From the NCBI GenBank assembly GCA_023935145.1, contig CM043699.1:70775638-70839637 (forward strand): a stretch of 64,000 bases of DNA, given 5' to 3'. The position numbers were made by a program, and so were the translations under genes. Every line of letters starts with the position of its first letter. Within the stretch, counting starts at the first letter, position 1. The DNA is from Bretschneidera sinensis (lineage: Eukaryota > Streptophyta > Magnoliopsida > Brassicales > Akaniaceae). This document shows positions 36,208 through 48,554 of the stretch, in pieces. Under the pieces are notes generated by a model. The model was not told where the DNA came from, ran no database searches, and saw only the letters and a program-made list of their open reading frames with translations.

Positions 36208-37225
36208 CTACCCCAATGAGATCAAGTTCCTCTTCAAATCTGGAAGATATCTTACATTTAGCAGCAGCCTTGTGACTCTATCAAACATTTTCAATTGAAT
36301 GTCATAAATCCCTCTCACTTGGCAAGAATTGTCATTCCCCAAGAAGACTCTTCCATCATTGACCTCCTTGAAATTCTTGAACCATTCCTTGTGAGGGCAC
36401 ATATGATAAGTGCACTTGGAATCAAGAATCCACTTTCTACTGCCTTGCCTCCTGCTCACATTTGAGCACACAACAAGAACATCATCTTGCTGTTCTCCTT
36501 TGGCAACTGAAGCCTCTCCATTATTCGTATGGCTTCTCCTCTCATCCCATATCCTTTTCTTGCAATCTTTCTTAAAATGGCCCTCCTTGTTGTAGTAAAA
36601 GCATCTCTTTCCTCCTCCAAGTCTTGTCTTAGAATGAGATCTCCCATGGTTCTGCCCTCAGCCTCTTGATTTCTCTCAGTAGTTTCCATAGTTGCTACTG
36701 CCATTCCGAGTTACTGGCCTTCCTCTTCCGAACAACCCATCACCACTTGATGTCTCCTTCATCTTGGCCTTGAAATCATGTGCCCTTATGGCATTGATCA
36801 TAATTTCCTTTGTCAAAGTATCCCTTCCATACTCTATGGCATTAATCAAGTTATCAAAGCAATCAGGAAAATAATTTAACAAAATAACAGCCAATTGTTC
36901 ATCCGAAAAAATAATGCTACAGCTATTCAAATCTTGAACTAGCTTATTAAAAAAACAACTCATCTAGTTTCTTCCATATGACAGCCGGATCCTCCGAGTC
37001 TCCACACTCCCTTATGACGCTATCTGACATGTGTAAGAAAATGGCACTATAAGCCATCTTCTTCATCTCGGTCCGCTGGTCCTCCGTGACACTTGCTGGA
37101 AAAGCATCATCTTCTCCAATAGCCAAGTCCACTTTCTGTTGCATTAGAACAGCCTTGATCTTTCGCTTCCAAAGGGCAAAGTCTCTCTTTCCATCAAACT
37201 TCTCTACATAGAAATTTGAAGCCAT
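36208..37225 (-). pseudogene. Copia-2 gag, zinc knuckle and protease
   Basis: 37225-36947 is the Gag N-terminus (YVEKFDGKRDFALWKRKIK). Relative to copia-1 about 30 codons are missing near 36955, with a frameshift. 36963-36676 continues Gag. The zinc knuckle near 36600-36560 reads CFYYNKEGHFKKDC; the second Cys is Tyr (TGC to TAC). The protease segment 36471-36208 has WILDSKCTYHMCPH, where the active-site DSG is DSK. A TAG follows LISLG at 36208, at the same codon as in copia-1. Confidence 0.85.
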
Positions 37226-37452
37226 CTTTTGCGGACAAGATCCTAGATTTATGCACTACCCACAAATGCTTTCTTCAACCTCAAGAACACAGATCGAAGA
37301 TGGATCTTAACACTGTTCTTGAATCAACCTTCAAGAACACGATCAGATCTTGATCTTTACATTGTTCTTGAATCACCCAAGAAGTTTGTATTTATTTCTT
37401 GGAGTCTTGGCTCCGTCACGTTCTTGTTCTTGCTTCGATACCCAGCTGTGCA

Positions 37453-37464
37453 GCTCTGATACCA
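37453..37464 (-). promoter_or_regulatory. Copia-2 primer binding site
   Basis: The minus strand reads tggtatcagagc, complementary to initiator-Met tRNA, one base inside the 5' LTR. Confidence 0.9.
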
Positions 37465-38679
37465 CTGTTGGAAATCACCTTGACAAGATGCCCAGGTGGT
37501 GATCTTCCAAACACCCAAGTCTAGAATGACTTATAGAAATAATTTCAGCAATCGAACACAAGAACAGAAAATCAAAGAAAGAAAGAAGATAAGCAATTTG
37601 TTATCGAGGTTCGGCAATATGCCTACGTCCCCGTGTGTTCCTCCGAACTTTTTGTACTATCTCAAATGGTTCTTATAAGTTACAACAATTCTTTTCAAGA
37701 AACCAAGTTCTTAAAGACACCAAGAAGAGAAGGAAGAAGATTACAATGCTCTCTCTATGCTACTCTCTCTTCTTTACAACCAGCCTCACTACAAAGAGTC
37801 CCTCTTGTGTTTATGTCTCTCACACAATTCTCTCTTGTATTTACAACTGATCTCATAATGTCACAACTTTCTCTTGTTCTATATGTTTTTGTAGTGTGTA
37901 AAAATGAGGCTTGAGAACCCCTTCTATAGCCTTTCACTTCTTGGACATTCTTGTGAATCAATCTCCACCCTTTGATTATGATCTCCTTTTAATCTTAGCC
38001 CATCATCATCCTCTAAGTGGTGCTATGCATTTTGGTATTGTGCACACACACTTTGGAGAGTCCTAAGTCATTCTGCCCATGTGTGCCTTGGTGTCCCTGG
38101 CGCCTTGGTGCTCAACAGGGCACGCCTTAGCGCTGGGGCAGAGTGCGCTTGTGATGTCTCTGGGCGGTGCGGCGCTGGGTGCTGGGTGCCTAGGCGCTGG
38201 TGTGTACCTGGTGTGCAACATGTTGGAGGGCATGACGCTGGCTTCTGGGTGCCTAGGTGCTAGTGCACACCTGATGTGCAACACACTGGAGGGCGCGGTG
38301 CTGTCTTCTGGGCGCCTAGGTGGTGGTGCTGTGCACACACCTTTCTGCCTGTGTGCAGAAGTGCACACACTAGTGCGCATGGCCTTCCCTTACTCCAAAA
38401 TACATATGTGTGCAGCCTTCTAACATGTTGAAATTTGATACTCAACCTTTGGTTTAGACTTTAACCATTTTTAAACCATGTTTGGACCTATTTGAACCTT
38501 AGACAAATAACAACACATTCATCTATCAAAAAATTCATAATTAAGAATGACACTTTAGCATCTTAAGCAATAATAATCAATATTTAAAACAAATTCCATA
38601 CATGAATTTAAATTATCAAATCATTTCATATTATCATTTGGGAACGTCTTCCCTGATGTTGACATGCTTTAGCTTAGAT

Positions 38680-39115
38680 CGGTTGCCTTCCCGGTTCTTT
38701 TATTTCATTTAAACCGGATGCCTTCCATGTTCTTTTACTTCTAGCATATACCAGTTGTAATGGTTCTTTTATTTCATTTAGATTGGTTGCCTTCCCGATT
38801 CTTTTATTTCCAGCATTTACCAGCTGTCACATTTTTTCTATTTCATTTAGACCGGCTGCCTTCCCCGTTCTTTTATTTCATTTAAAGTGGTTTTCTTCTC
38901 GGTTCTTTTATTTCCAGTATATACTAGCTGTCACTGATCTTTTATTTCATTTAGACCAGTTGCCTTCTCGATTCTTTTATTTTCAGCATGTACCAGTAGT
39001 CACAGTCCTTTTATTTCATTTAGACCGGTTACGATCCCGGTTCTTTTATTTCCAGCATAAACCGGCTGTCACGGTTCCTTTATTTCATTTAGACCGACTA
39101 CCTTCCCGATTTTTT
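38680..39115. repeat. 69-bp minisatellite in gypsy-3 5' LTR
   Basis: About six units of the type at 26800-27262, in a different order and with different variants. It starts after the copia-2 insertion point. Confidence 0.8.
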
Positions 39116-40209
39116 TTCATTTCATGCATATGCATATGAACAATAATATGAAATATACGTATGAGCAATAATATAAAAACAATCATTCATTCAAACATTC
39201 AGTATAGCTATCCATCTCTTTCTGAAAATTACTATTTTTATCATATTCATTAAATTATCTCCTCATATATCATATCAAATTATCAGTCATAGCTTGTCAA
39301 GAATTTCATTTATCCTTTTATTATATATTTATCAACTCATTATTTCAATAATAATACTTCTCATATAATAAATCTTTAACATATCAATTATTCCTATCAT
39401 ATCCATCAACTAACTTTTATATATCATCCAATCATAGTTTAGTAATTAATTCAAATATCATCACTTTATATTTTATATTTATCTTGATTACTAAAATTAA
39501 ATCTAGCTCACCACGTAACACTTAAAGCTGCCCGTGGATCACTTCCTTGCCTTTTCTTCTCTTTTCAGCAATTTCGCTCGATTGCTGATCGTCAATACCT
39601 GACATAATATTTATATTAAAGTTTTTAATTTATTCTTCATTTCTTCCATAATTCTACCCTTTAATTTCGACATCAAATTCCGGATAATTTCATGTATTCA
39701 TAATTTTAAAAATAAAATTCACATTATTACCTTTTGTTTTTCTTAAAGCTTCACTCAAATCTCTTAAAATTTCTCCCATAAAATTCTTCAAAATTTCAAA
39801 ATTTCATCCTTTTTTTAAATCTCCATGTGTTTAAAGAAATAGATAAATTTGAATTGAAGAAAAAAGGAAACCAAACAGGATTGGGTAAGTAATAAATAAA
39901 TAAAACAAAAAAAAAACTCAATTTATATTACACTTACTGCCTCCACTGTTTTTTAACTTACCTTTCATTTTAGAGCCAACACATGGGTGTCCAGGTGTTT
40001 ACCCCTTAATTTTTTTTTCTTTCTTCTTTCTTTCTTTGTTCTTTGTCATCTCACTTTGATGCTTCCAGGGTTTTTTTTTTTCTTCAAAAGAACTATTTTT
40101 ATTTAATAATAAATCTGTTATATATATATATATATATATATTACTTTAATTCCATGTAATATCTATCAAATTACTTCTTTACCCTTACTTTAATAACACA
40201 AGTATTACA

Positions 40210-40781
40210 ATTCTGGGTGCCTTATAAAAATTTTGCCTCCGAAATTTCCTTACTTAACTCATGAAAAAGTTTGAAGTACCTTTTACTCATTCTTGCGTAA
40301 TGCTCCCAAGTAATTTCTTTAACATCTTTGTTCTGGCACGATACTTGAATCAATAGAATTACTTTATTACATAAGACTTGTTTTTTTTTTTTCTGTCTAA
40401 AATTCTCATTGTTACATGTATAAAAGTTAAATATTCCCGAGTTCTTACCGCTTGGCTCGAAATATTATGAGATTCATCGTGTAAGTGCTTTCGCAAAAGT
40501 GAATCGTGAAATATGTTATGTAACTATTTTGACTCTAGAGGCAACTCCAGGCTATACACAACTAGCTCAACTTTCTCAATAACCTCATAGGGTCCCACAT
40601 ACCTCGGACTCAACTTTCCTATCTTTTTTACCCTCAACACACCTTTCCGTGGAGATATTTTCAAATACACCCAATCACCTACTTGAAACTCAAGAGGTAT
40701 TCTTCTATTATCAACATATTTATTCGATCTACTTTGTGCTGCTTTAAGGTTATCTCTAACTAGTTTGATCCTCTCAGTTGT
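40210..40781 (-). mobile_element. Gypsy-3b: post-integrase fragment sharing the gypsy-3 LTR
   Basis: From 40210 the sequence is the region that normally lies just inside a 3' LTR: polypurine-tract-like bases, then the broken C-terminal integrase region, collinear with 14160-14740 and 23352-23930. The LTR 31575-40209 therefore serves as 5' LTR of gypsy-3 and 3' LTR of this fragment. It ends where gypsy-4 begins. Confidence 0.75.
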
Positions 40782-42931
40782 TGTAATACCCGTATTCTGA
40801 AAGTAAAGGTAAAGACGTAATTTGATAAATATGACAGAATTAAAATAGTATATATGAAAGATTTATTATTAAATAAAATAATTCTTAAAAAAAAACTGGA
40901 CGCGTGGTGAGTAAGAAGGAAAAAGAAAAAGAAAAAAATGGACGTTTAAAAAAAAAAAGTCCAGAAGTAAAGAAAAAAATGAGGGGGGCATGCAACACCT
41001 AGAAGTCCAGGTGTTGCATGAAATGCCACTAATCACAATTTCAAATTGGTTCAACACTAATCACCTAATTGGTAAAACAGTGCTGAAACGGTGGTGGCAG
41101 ACCATTTTATATGAATTTAAATTTTGTTTTGTTTTAGTAATTCTTATCAAATCCTATTTGGTTTTCTTCTTTCTTCAATTCAAATTTCTCTCTTTCTTTT
41201 AACACTTGGTGACTGAAAGAAAGGTTGAAAGAGTAAAATTTTGAAGGGGTTTACGGGAGAATTTTAAAGAGAATTGAGAAAAGAACTAAAAAAAATAAAA
41301 AGTAATAATGCGAATTTTATTTTTTAAATTTAGTATACATAAAATTTCCCGGAATTCAATGTGGAAATTTTAAAGGGTATGAATTCTGAAAGAATTGAAG
41401 AATAAATTAGAAATCTTAATATAAATATTATGTCAGGTGTTGACGATCAGCAATCAGGTGCAATTGCTGAAAATAGCAGGAAAGGCAAGGAGGTGGTCCA
41501 CGAGTAGCTCTAAGTGCTACGTAGTGAGTTAGATTTACTTTTAGTAATCGAGATAAATATGAATTATATAGTGATGATATTTGAATTAATTATTAACTTA
41601 TGATTTGATGATAGATGAAAGTTGGTTGATGGGTATGATAGGAATGACTGATATATTAGAGATTTATTACATGAGAAGTAATATTATTAAAATAATGAGT
41701 TAATTAAATACATAATGAAAGGATAAATAAAATCTTTGACAAGCTATGATTGATAATTTGATATGATATATGAGGAAAAAATTTAATGAATATGATCAAA
41801 TAATAATTTTTAGAAAAAGGCTGGATAGCTAAATTGAATGTCTGAACATATGCTTGTTGTTATATTATTGTTCATATGCATATTCATATCATTATTCATA
41901 TGCATATGCATGAACTAAAAGAACCGAGAAGGCAGCCAGTCTAAATGAAAATAAAAGAACTAGGAAGGCAACCGGTCTAAATGAAAATAAGAGAACCAAA
42001 AGGTAGCTGGTCTAAATGAAAATAAGAGAACCGGGAAGGCAGTCGTTCTGAATGAAAATAAATGAACCGAAAAGGCAATCGGTCTAAATGAAAATAAAAG
42101 AACCGGGAAGGTAGTCAGTGTAAGATAAAAACATGTCGACATGTGGAAAGACATTCCCAAATAATAATAATATTTAAATTCATGCATCGCATTGCTTTAA
42201 ATATTGATCGTTATTGCTTGAGATGCTAAAGTTCTATTCATATTTGTAAATTTATTGATAGATGAATGAGTATTACAGAGAGACAAATATACAGAGAAAG
42301 AAATTTAGAAATATGATATGATGAGAGTTATCTGAGTGATTGGTTATATGCTGGAACCTTATAATGAGGTAAATGATGATGTTGAATTGAAAATTTGGAG
42401 ATGATGAAATATATGATCTAAAGATTGATATTTTTAATGAGTAACTTAAGAAGATATAGTATAATGGGTGAATTGTGAAATTGAGTAGTGATAACAGAAT
42501 ATTGTTATTGAATTATTTGAGGAAATAGATGAATGAATATCAAAATATTATTAGAAGTAATTGAATTATAAGATGTGACTAGAAGTATATAATCGAGTAC
42601 TTCTAGTAAATTTAATCACTGAGCTTGTGAAGCTCACTCCTCATTGTTAAATAATATCATGTAGCAGGCAGGACAGATAGATTGATGAGCTGATATTCAG
42701 ATTGAGTCATTTTCTGTAAGCCACGTGGTCCACATCATCAGACTAATGGAAAAAAATATTTGTAAATATTCATGCATAATATGTTGTAACACCCCTGTTG
42801 ACTGTTGAGGATTTATGTATGTAGATAATTTCAGTTTGTATTTTTATATTGTTGCATATATGTGTCATGCTGGGATTTCAAAAAGTGACATCACCATCTC
42901 GGGAGTGGCCAATCTGGGATGGGTCGTTACA
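40782..42931 (+). repeat. Gypsy-4 5' LTR
   Basis: 2150 bp, from tgtaatacccg to gtcgttaca. It carries a ~36-bp minisatellite at 41915-42125 and a gtgagttag region matching the complement of the other LTRs. Confidence 0.9.
41915..42125. repeat. ~36-bp minisatellite in gypsy-4 LTR
   Basis: Six units of gaaccgggaaggcagtcggt followed by ctaaatgaaaataaa. This unit corresponds to one half of the 69-bp unit in gypsy-3. Confidence 0.85.
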
Positions 42932-42935
42932 ATTT

Positions 42936-42947
42936 TGGTATCAGAGC
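42936..42947 (+). promoter_or_regulatory. Gypsy-4 primer binding site
   Basis: tggtatcagagc, complement of initiator-Met tRNA, four bases inside the LTR. Confidence 0.92.
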
Positions 42948-43017
42948 ATTAGGTTTTATGATTCTGTAGACTGCATTAAAAGAAAGAAAGTGGAAGATTA
43001 AAATAAATTATATCTTA

Positions 43018-44143
43018 ATGAATAGTCTAAGGATGACATGTGAACGTGTGAAAGCTAGAATTAGAGTTGTTTACTTGAGAGGGTGTGGTAGGCCCCCAAT
43101 ATTTAGATAAGTTGAGGTTGAGATGGAGGTTGAGTGTGAATCTGTGGTTCTTAGAAGGGAACGTAATGACATTATAATTGATATTAGTAGGAGTGTGAGA
43201 GAATCTGGAGTTGAAGAAATGAACTAAGAGAAGTTCTTGCTCATGCTCTTGAGAAAATGAATGTAACAGATGATAGAGTGATAGTCTATAGTATAGATTT
43301 GATAAACAGGCTAGAGCAGTGCCTGAGGTTATTGTAAATCTAATAATGGTAAACGTTAAAAAAAGAGAAAATGTGAGTTTATGCACGAGATACAGGGAGA
43401 TTTTTTTGTTAAATATATTAAGTTGAATGCTTTGATGTTTAAAGGATCTATGATCCTTTGAGTCTGAGCTATGGGTGAAACATATAGAGAGATTATTTAG
43501 TATTTAACTAGTGACTGACCTATAAAGGGTCGCCTTTGCTTCGTTTAAATTAGAAGGAGAAGCTTAGAATGGTGGAAGGATACTCTCCCCAAGGTAAGTG
43601 CATATGTTAATAGACCCTTAACTTGGAGTAGGTTTAATGAGACTTTTTCTTTTATAAATATTGCTCATATACTTACAGAGCCCAACCAAAGAAAGATTTC
43701 ATTTATTTGAGGTAAAATATGTTGACTGTGGCTCAGTATGATAGCAAATTTATGGCCTTATCAAGGTTCGTATCGAAAATGGTAGACATAAAGGAGAAGT
43801 GCAACAGGTTCCTAGATGGATAATATTTTGAGATTAGATTGAAACTATTTTAAATGAGACATTTTGATTATATTGCTTTACTAGATATGTTGCTTCAGAT
43901 TGAGATAGATATAGTGGAGTTTAGATGACATAGGGAGTGGTTGAAGAGGACTAGACAAGGGTTCTAGAAGTGAAAGTATGAGTATTTAAGATAGGCGACT
44001 AGCCTAGAAAGGGTGTTCCTTATTATAAGGAACTGTAATACAAAGCCATAGGCAAGCAGAATCTGTTGCTCTTGTAGCTCAAAGTAATATTGGTAAGACC
44101 CCTAGATTTGGCAGACAGTCTGTGGGAACTGGAAGTTATGGAT
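43018..44143 (+). pseudogene. Gypsy-4 gag, broken
   Basis: The Met at 43018 starts MNSLRM, matching gypsy-3 Gag. A TAA replaces the CAA of gypsy-3 in the IFRQV motif, and CGT codons have become TGT. The capsid-like region is recognisable around 43560-43640 by DNA similarity, and the zinc-knuckle portion up to 44143. Many further stops occur. Confidence 0.8.
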
Positions 44144-44157
44144 TTAATGGCTTCTAT

Positions 44158-44551
44158 CTACTTCTCAGAATCGATGTCCAACATCGTTTCTTTGTAGTTA
44201 CCAAGTTTCTTATCAACTATAAGGTGTACTTCTAAGTCATCGTCTATGAGAAATCCATATCTCTTTGGTGCCTTTAGTATTCTGCTAGATCTTAAATCTC
44301 AGCATCAAGTCACTTATAAGTATTCATGTTTTTTTCTAACATTCACCATCTCTTCATAACAACATCCACAGTTTCTAAGTGTCTGCAAACATTAATTTCA
44401 GGTTATTTCTTTGAAAGTTTACAACCGAAACCGAAATTAAAGTTTTCATGTGACAACATTTACTTACCCCATAACTAGAACAACCCCAAAACCTCATTCC
44501 AGGGTTGGATTCAGTCCACGACGTTCGCAAGGTGCCTTAACTTGATGACAT
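44158..44551 (-). pseudogene. GRF-type zinc-finger gene remnant
   Basis: The minus-strand Met at 44551 opens a short exon with RTSWTESNPGMRFWGCSSYG, which fits the zf-GRF domain (the RTS, NPG, RFWGC pattern). A gtaagt donor follows at 44467 and a plausible acceptor (gtttgcag) near 44383, after which NCGCCYEEMVN resembles the rest of the domain. A later frame (44280-44158) reads YGFLIDDDLEVHLIVDKKLGN and stops. A TAA interrupts the first exon after MSSS. Plant GRF proteins of this kind are small, often with a coiled coil and a membrane segment; some accompany transposons. I infer a decayed gene or captured fragment. Confidence 0.55.
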
Positions 44552-44589
44552 GGTGGCTATTTAATCTCTATACACTCAAGTAAATTTGA

Positions 44590-45887
44590 GTGGAATAACC
44601 ACTGAGTCAAGGGTCATTGTTAGGGTTTGATCATATCTGTTTATTATTAAGGTCTGGTGATAAAGTTAGAAGAAGAATAGACCCCAAAGAAGCAAAAGCA
44701 GATACTGCGCACACTAAAAATAATAGAAAATGTCAAATGATCAATTTGCTATAAATGAAAATTTTCAAACGTAGAACGTACAAATCAAAATAATAGAAAA
44801 TGTCAATTGATCAATGAATTAAAGATTTAGAATTACATATCACACAAACATAGAAAATATGGAGGGGATTTTGCAATTTGATGGAGCGAAATAGGAGCAA
44901 GGATTTTATGATTCAATTTCTATGATTTTAAACCTTATAATAATATTACTAATTTTTCTTTAATCCTAACTAGACTATAAACTAATGTTCACTAATGTCT
45001 TCATTAGTGAAAATACCACTTCCTCTCAGCTTCCAATACACGAACCCTAACGCAAAAATTTTCTTTTCTTTTTGATCTTTCCTTCTTCTCCTTCCATTTT
45101 TTTCTTGTTTCTTCCTTCTTTTTCTCCTCTACACAATTCTTCGGCTAGTATCTTTGTTTCCAGCTTCGCACTGCTGAAAAACCATTTGGTAAACTCTCCA
45201 TTCCCATCTCCTCTTTCCTTTTTTATTTTCTCACTTTAATGTTGTTGCAGCCTTCCTTGGCATTGTCAGCAACACAACATAGTCCAGCTAGCTCTGGGAA
45301 CACAACATAGTCCAGCTAGCTCTGGGACCCATTAACTACCACTGGTCCTCTCAAAAAGCCTCAGTAAACCCTTCCCCTCCCTTTGGACAGAATCGACTCA
45401 TCATTCCTACACATATATAAACATGAAATTGATAAATTAAGCATACTAGATTCTAATTATTGGGGATTGCTAACTTACTCAACTATGGTCTAAGTTAGGA
45501 TTGTGCCGAACCATTCGATATAATTTTTGATATAGTTGTAAGATGATAATTGATGCTTTAAAATTTGTTTGTCATATATAGTTGGTAATTGAACCATTTT
45601 TGTAGCAAGGTGATTGTTTTTTCTAGGACCGAAAGTTTCCTAGGGAAGCTAAACAGTTTTTAACATTTCGACAACTAGGATGGATAAAATCCATCGACAT
45701 CATTTTCTTTCCTAAAATGATTTTAAATGGAGGCTCAAATAAAACGTGTATGCACCACATTAATCTTAGATTTTCTTTTTAATTTGTTTATGTTTAGTGA
45801 TTTCTTCATCTATTTTTGTTTGAACCTTGCTTCTTGCAGATCACACTTGAAATTAATTTGAATCATCTTCAAATATGTATACTAAGA
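44590..45887. other. Intergenic stretch before copy R
   Basis: AT-rich, no supported coding sequence. It holds a repeated aaaataatagaaaatgtca motif near 44718 and 44790, a pyrimidine-rich run at 45055-45130 and a perfect 28-bp tandem duplication at 45271-45326. Its counterpart in L would lie before the window. Confidence 0.6.
45271..45326. repeat. Perfect 28-bp tandem duplication
   Basis: Two identical adjacent units beginning aacacaacatagtccagc and ending ctctggg. Confidence 0.95.
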
Positions 45888-46162
45888 ATACAAGTTGTTT
45901 AATACAGTTTCTTTATCTTCTAATTATTAGAAAATAATATATATACTAAGAATACAAGTATATATACTCATAAATAAGCTTTTATAATATAGTAGGTAAG
46001 TTAACCACACCCAAATAGAAAGAAAAAGAATAAAAATTAATTTTACTACTCTATTAATTATATATTAAATTATTTTTATGGTAATAATTCCATGAAAATA
46101 AGTCTTACCTTCATCCACAATAATCACGATATATTGCTATTACTATTGTTCTTGATAATAGA

Positions 46163-46164
<2 letters not shown>

Positions 46165-46206
<42 letters not shown>
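46165..46206. repeat. (AT)n microsatellite
   Basis: About 21 at dinucleotides. L has only a short tatat at the same point (about 2355) followed directly by the LINE remnant, so this marks an L/R rearrangement site. Confidence 0.95.
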
Positions 46207-46209
<3 letters not shown>

Positions 46210-46814
46210 TAAGTAACACTTATATTAAGATCCAAGAAATGTGAAGATTTATATTTTAAAAACATCACTATAGTTTCAAATTGAAATTAAACAAATACAT
46301 AAACAAACAATATGCCTCTTGTTTTGTAATGATCATCTCAACCAAAATTCACACTCCCCATCTTAATATAGAAAGTAAACATATATAGCCAAACCCCAAA
46401 CCCAAGGCATCATATATTTTTCTTGAAGAGAATGAATAAGGTATAAACAAAGAAAGATCAAACTCCTGAGATAAGCACAACAAAACAACCCACCAGAAAC
46501 ATAAAACCAACACTCAAACCAGTAAGAAACTAAAAGATACATATTCTTCTAGGACTCTTATTAGTCACCACGAGACAAACCATACCGACACACGGAAACA
46601 TGCCTTCACCTACTAGGACTCCTCTCCTTAGAACTCATAAGCACCCATATTCACGATCACCGCCAAAACTGTTAGGATCTGCAATTTTATACAGATAGCA
46701 ACCTACTTTTTCGATCTTAAAACACTTATCACCCCTTCAAATGGATTGTATTTGACTGAATTACAACACCCATCAAATAGAGACTTGGACCAACAAATAA
46801 AAAAAAAAACCTAC
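46207..46814 (-). other. MADS 3'-flanking relic, R only
   Basis: The sequence agtttcaaattgaaattaaac near 46264 and the following ~150 bp resemble 61545-61700, the 3' flank of MADS copy C. The LINE remnant therefore lies between MADS copy B and its own 3' flank. L lacks this segment. No open frame is supported. Confidence 0.6.
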
Positions 46815-48500
46815 ATTATACTAGGCAGGTCTTAACCATCTATTTGACTATGAATTTTTTCCTCTCATCATCGCTAATTCTGATATGCTTCAAGCATTAA
46901 AACTTCAAATGAATAATATTGCACAAACCATTATGATTTTCAACAAATGCGATCAAGTCTTCTATTTACCCCACACGTTACCTTACATGGGCAAATACGA
47001 ACTAAGTCAATCCCATAGATTTACATCATTTGAACTCCCTCGTCTAACTTTTTGTCAGGTTATATGGGTTCCATTTTAGCGAAAGCATCAGTGATATTGT
47101 TTGCTTCTTGAAGAGTGTGGTGTAAACTCATCTGTTCTAATCTGTCCATATTATTTTGTATTTTGTTAAACATCCAATTTTATTTCCATGGTCTAGAGTC
47201 GTCACCATAGATCAAGGAAACCGTTGTTTTATAATCACTCTCAATAGCCAATTTCACTTCCCATCTCCACTACACCTCACAGAAACACTTCAATGCTTCA
47301 TTAATTGCCATCGGTTAAGCTAAATTGGAGTTTGCCACTCCAATATTCTTCTAGAATATCATCAGAACTAGGCTCGACTCCCTTACAGCACCCCCACCCT
47401 CGCTGACTCGGTTTTCCTTTTCAGGAACCATTCACATTAAATTTCACCATCCTTAAGATAGGGTAAACCATGAAATATTCCCTTTTTTTACTTTATCTAA
47501 CTTTTGAAATTCAATTTGCCTAATGTTTGAAATGACCTCATTAATTCAAACTCCAATATCCTACCATTTTTCTTTAATCCACTATCCCATTCTAACCTTG
47601 ATTAGATCGACTAATTATATCACCGAGAGATCTTTGCATTTAAATATTATCTCATTCCTTTTAAGCCAGATAGACCAAAATATTACATATAGAATCATAT
47701 CCCAAATCTTTTCTACCTTAATTTTTAGGCACAAAATTTTCTATTGTAGAAAAGCCTCCTTGACCCCTCTAGATTGTACCCATATTACTCTTCACCAACT
47801 TAAGCAAATATACCACACATGCCAGCTCTAAATGCAATCAATAAACAGATGATGAATAGACTTTATCTCCCTTCTGCAAAGAACATATAACCTTTCATTC
47901 ACTTCTAAAAATTTTCTTCTAATTAATTTTGCTTTCACTCGAAGGCTATTTTTTAATGCTAACCAATAGAAAATTTCCACTTTTGGTGGAGCTATTCCTT
48001 ACCACACCAGACTTTCAATAGATTTTACTCACCCTTGGTTATTCTCTACCTACGCACAGAAAGATTTTGCACTACACATCCCATTTGACGAAAATCAATA
48101 GAACATTCTATCTTTTTTTTTTCCTTTTGCATAACACACCCCCTTGATTTGCCTCAACAAATCCTCCCATTGTTGATTCTCGTGCAAATTACCTTCTTCT
48201 TAGGTTAATGTACCAGCACCAATTTTAATTCTGCCAACAACCATAATCTACAACCTTCCCATTCTTCTTCAGTGCATGTGCAAAGATTCCTTGAAATTCA
48301 ACTTCTAGGATCCGATTGTTTACCTATCTATCAGTCTAAATATTAACCATCCTTCCTTTACCCACACCACAACCAAAAACCTTGTCGATTATCTCTTCAA
48401 ATTCAGACTGATCTGGAACATATAGGATTCTATTCCACACTTTAAAGTATCTTCCAGATTTATTCTAATCAGTTATAATTCTTGAAATATTGACTTATAT
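46815..48500 (-). pseudogene. LINE ORF2 3' remnant, copy R
   Basis: Uninterrupted counterpart of 2370-6400. On the minus strand the post-RT, zinc-binding (about 48000-47830) and RNase H-like (about 47330-47080) parts follow each other, all with stops. It shows the continuous order that solo LTR A splits in L. Confidence 0.7.
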
Positions 48501-48554
48501 TTCCTTTCAACAACTATAAATAAATTAAGTTACATTGTGTATAATAAAACAAAA

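Larger units (their letters stand above)
32210..38515 (-). mobile_element. Copia-2: complete Ty1/copia element with target duplication
   Basis: 6306 bp, flanked by cattc at 32205-32209 and 38516-38520, inside the gypsy-3 LTR. LTRs 32210-33240 and 37466-38515 start tgttg and end caaca. The minus-strand order gag, protease, integrase, RT, RNase H defines Ty1/copia. The PPT (minus strand aaaggtagagat) lies at 33241-33253. The LTRs look about 8 percent different over the first 240 bp by eye. The LTRs hold a GC-rich block of ~66-bp tandem units (32895-33050, 38180-38335). Confidence 0.95.
25997..40209 (-). mobile_element. Gypsy-3: Ty3/gypsy element, interrupted by copia-2
   Basis: Minus-strand element with a truncated 3' LTR (25997-27263), internal region (27264-31574) and a full 5' LTR (31575-40209) that is split by copia-2. 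It inserted into the RT of gypsy-2. The base quintets at its ends (agggc before 25997; attct after 40209) do not match, and 40210 onward is the integrase end of another gypsy rather than the rest of gypsy-2, so the right side was rearranged. Confidence 0.85.
31575..40209 (-). repeat. Gypsy-3 5' LTR, split by copia-2
   Basis: The LTR consists of 31575-32209 and 38521-40209 (about 2.3 kb together), interrupted by copia-2. It starts tgtaacaacc and ends agtattaca. It carries the minisatellite at 38680-39115 and a (TA)n run near 40120-40140. Confidence 0.85.
40782..44143 (+). mobile_element. Gypsy-4: plus-strand gypsy, 3' truncated
   Basis: Same family as gypsy-1 to -3 but on the opposite strand: LTR 40782-42931, PBS 42936-42947, then gag. 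Similarity to gypsy-3 gag ends at about 44143, after which a GRF zinc-finger remnant begins. No second LTR and no target duplication partner for gttgt (40777-40781) are present, so everything from the end of gag is deleted. Confidence 0.85.

Noticed and set aside
46165..46206. (AT)n and other short repeats as a CRISPR-like or regulatory array
   Set aside because: Simple microsatellites without spacers; CRISPR arrays are not expected in plant nuclear DNA.
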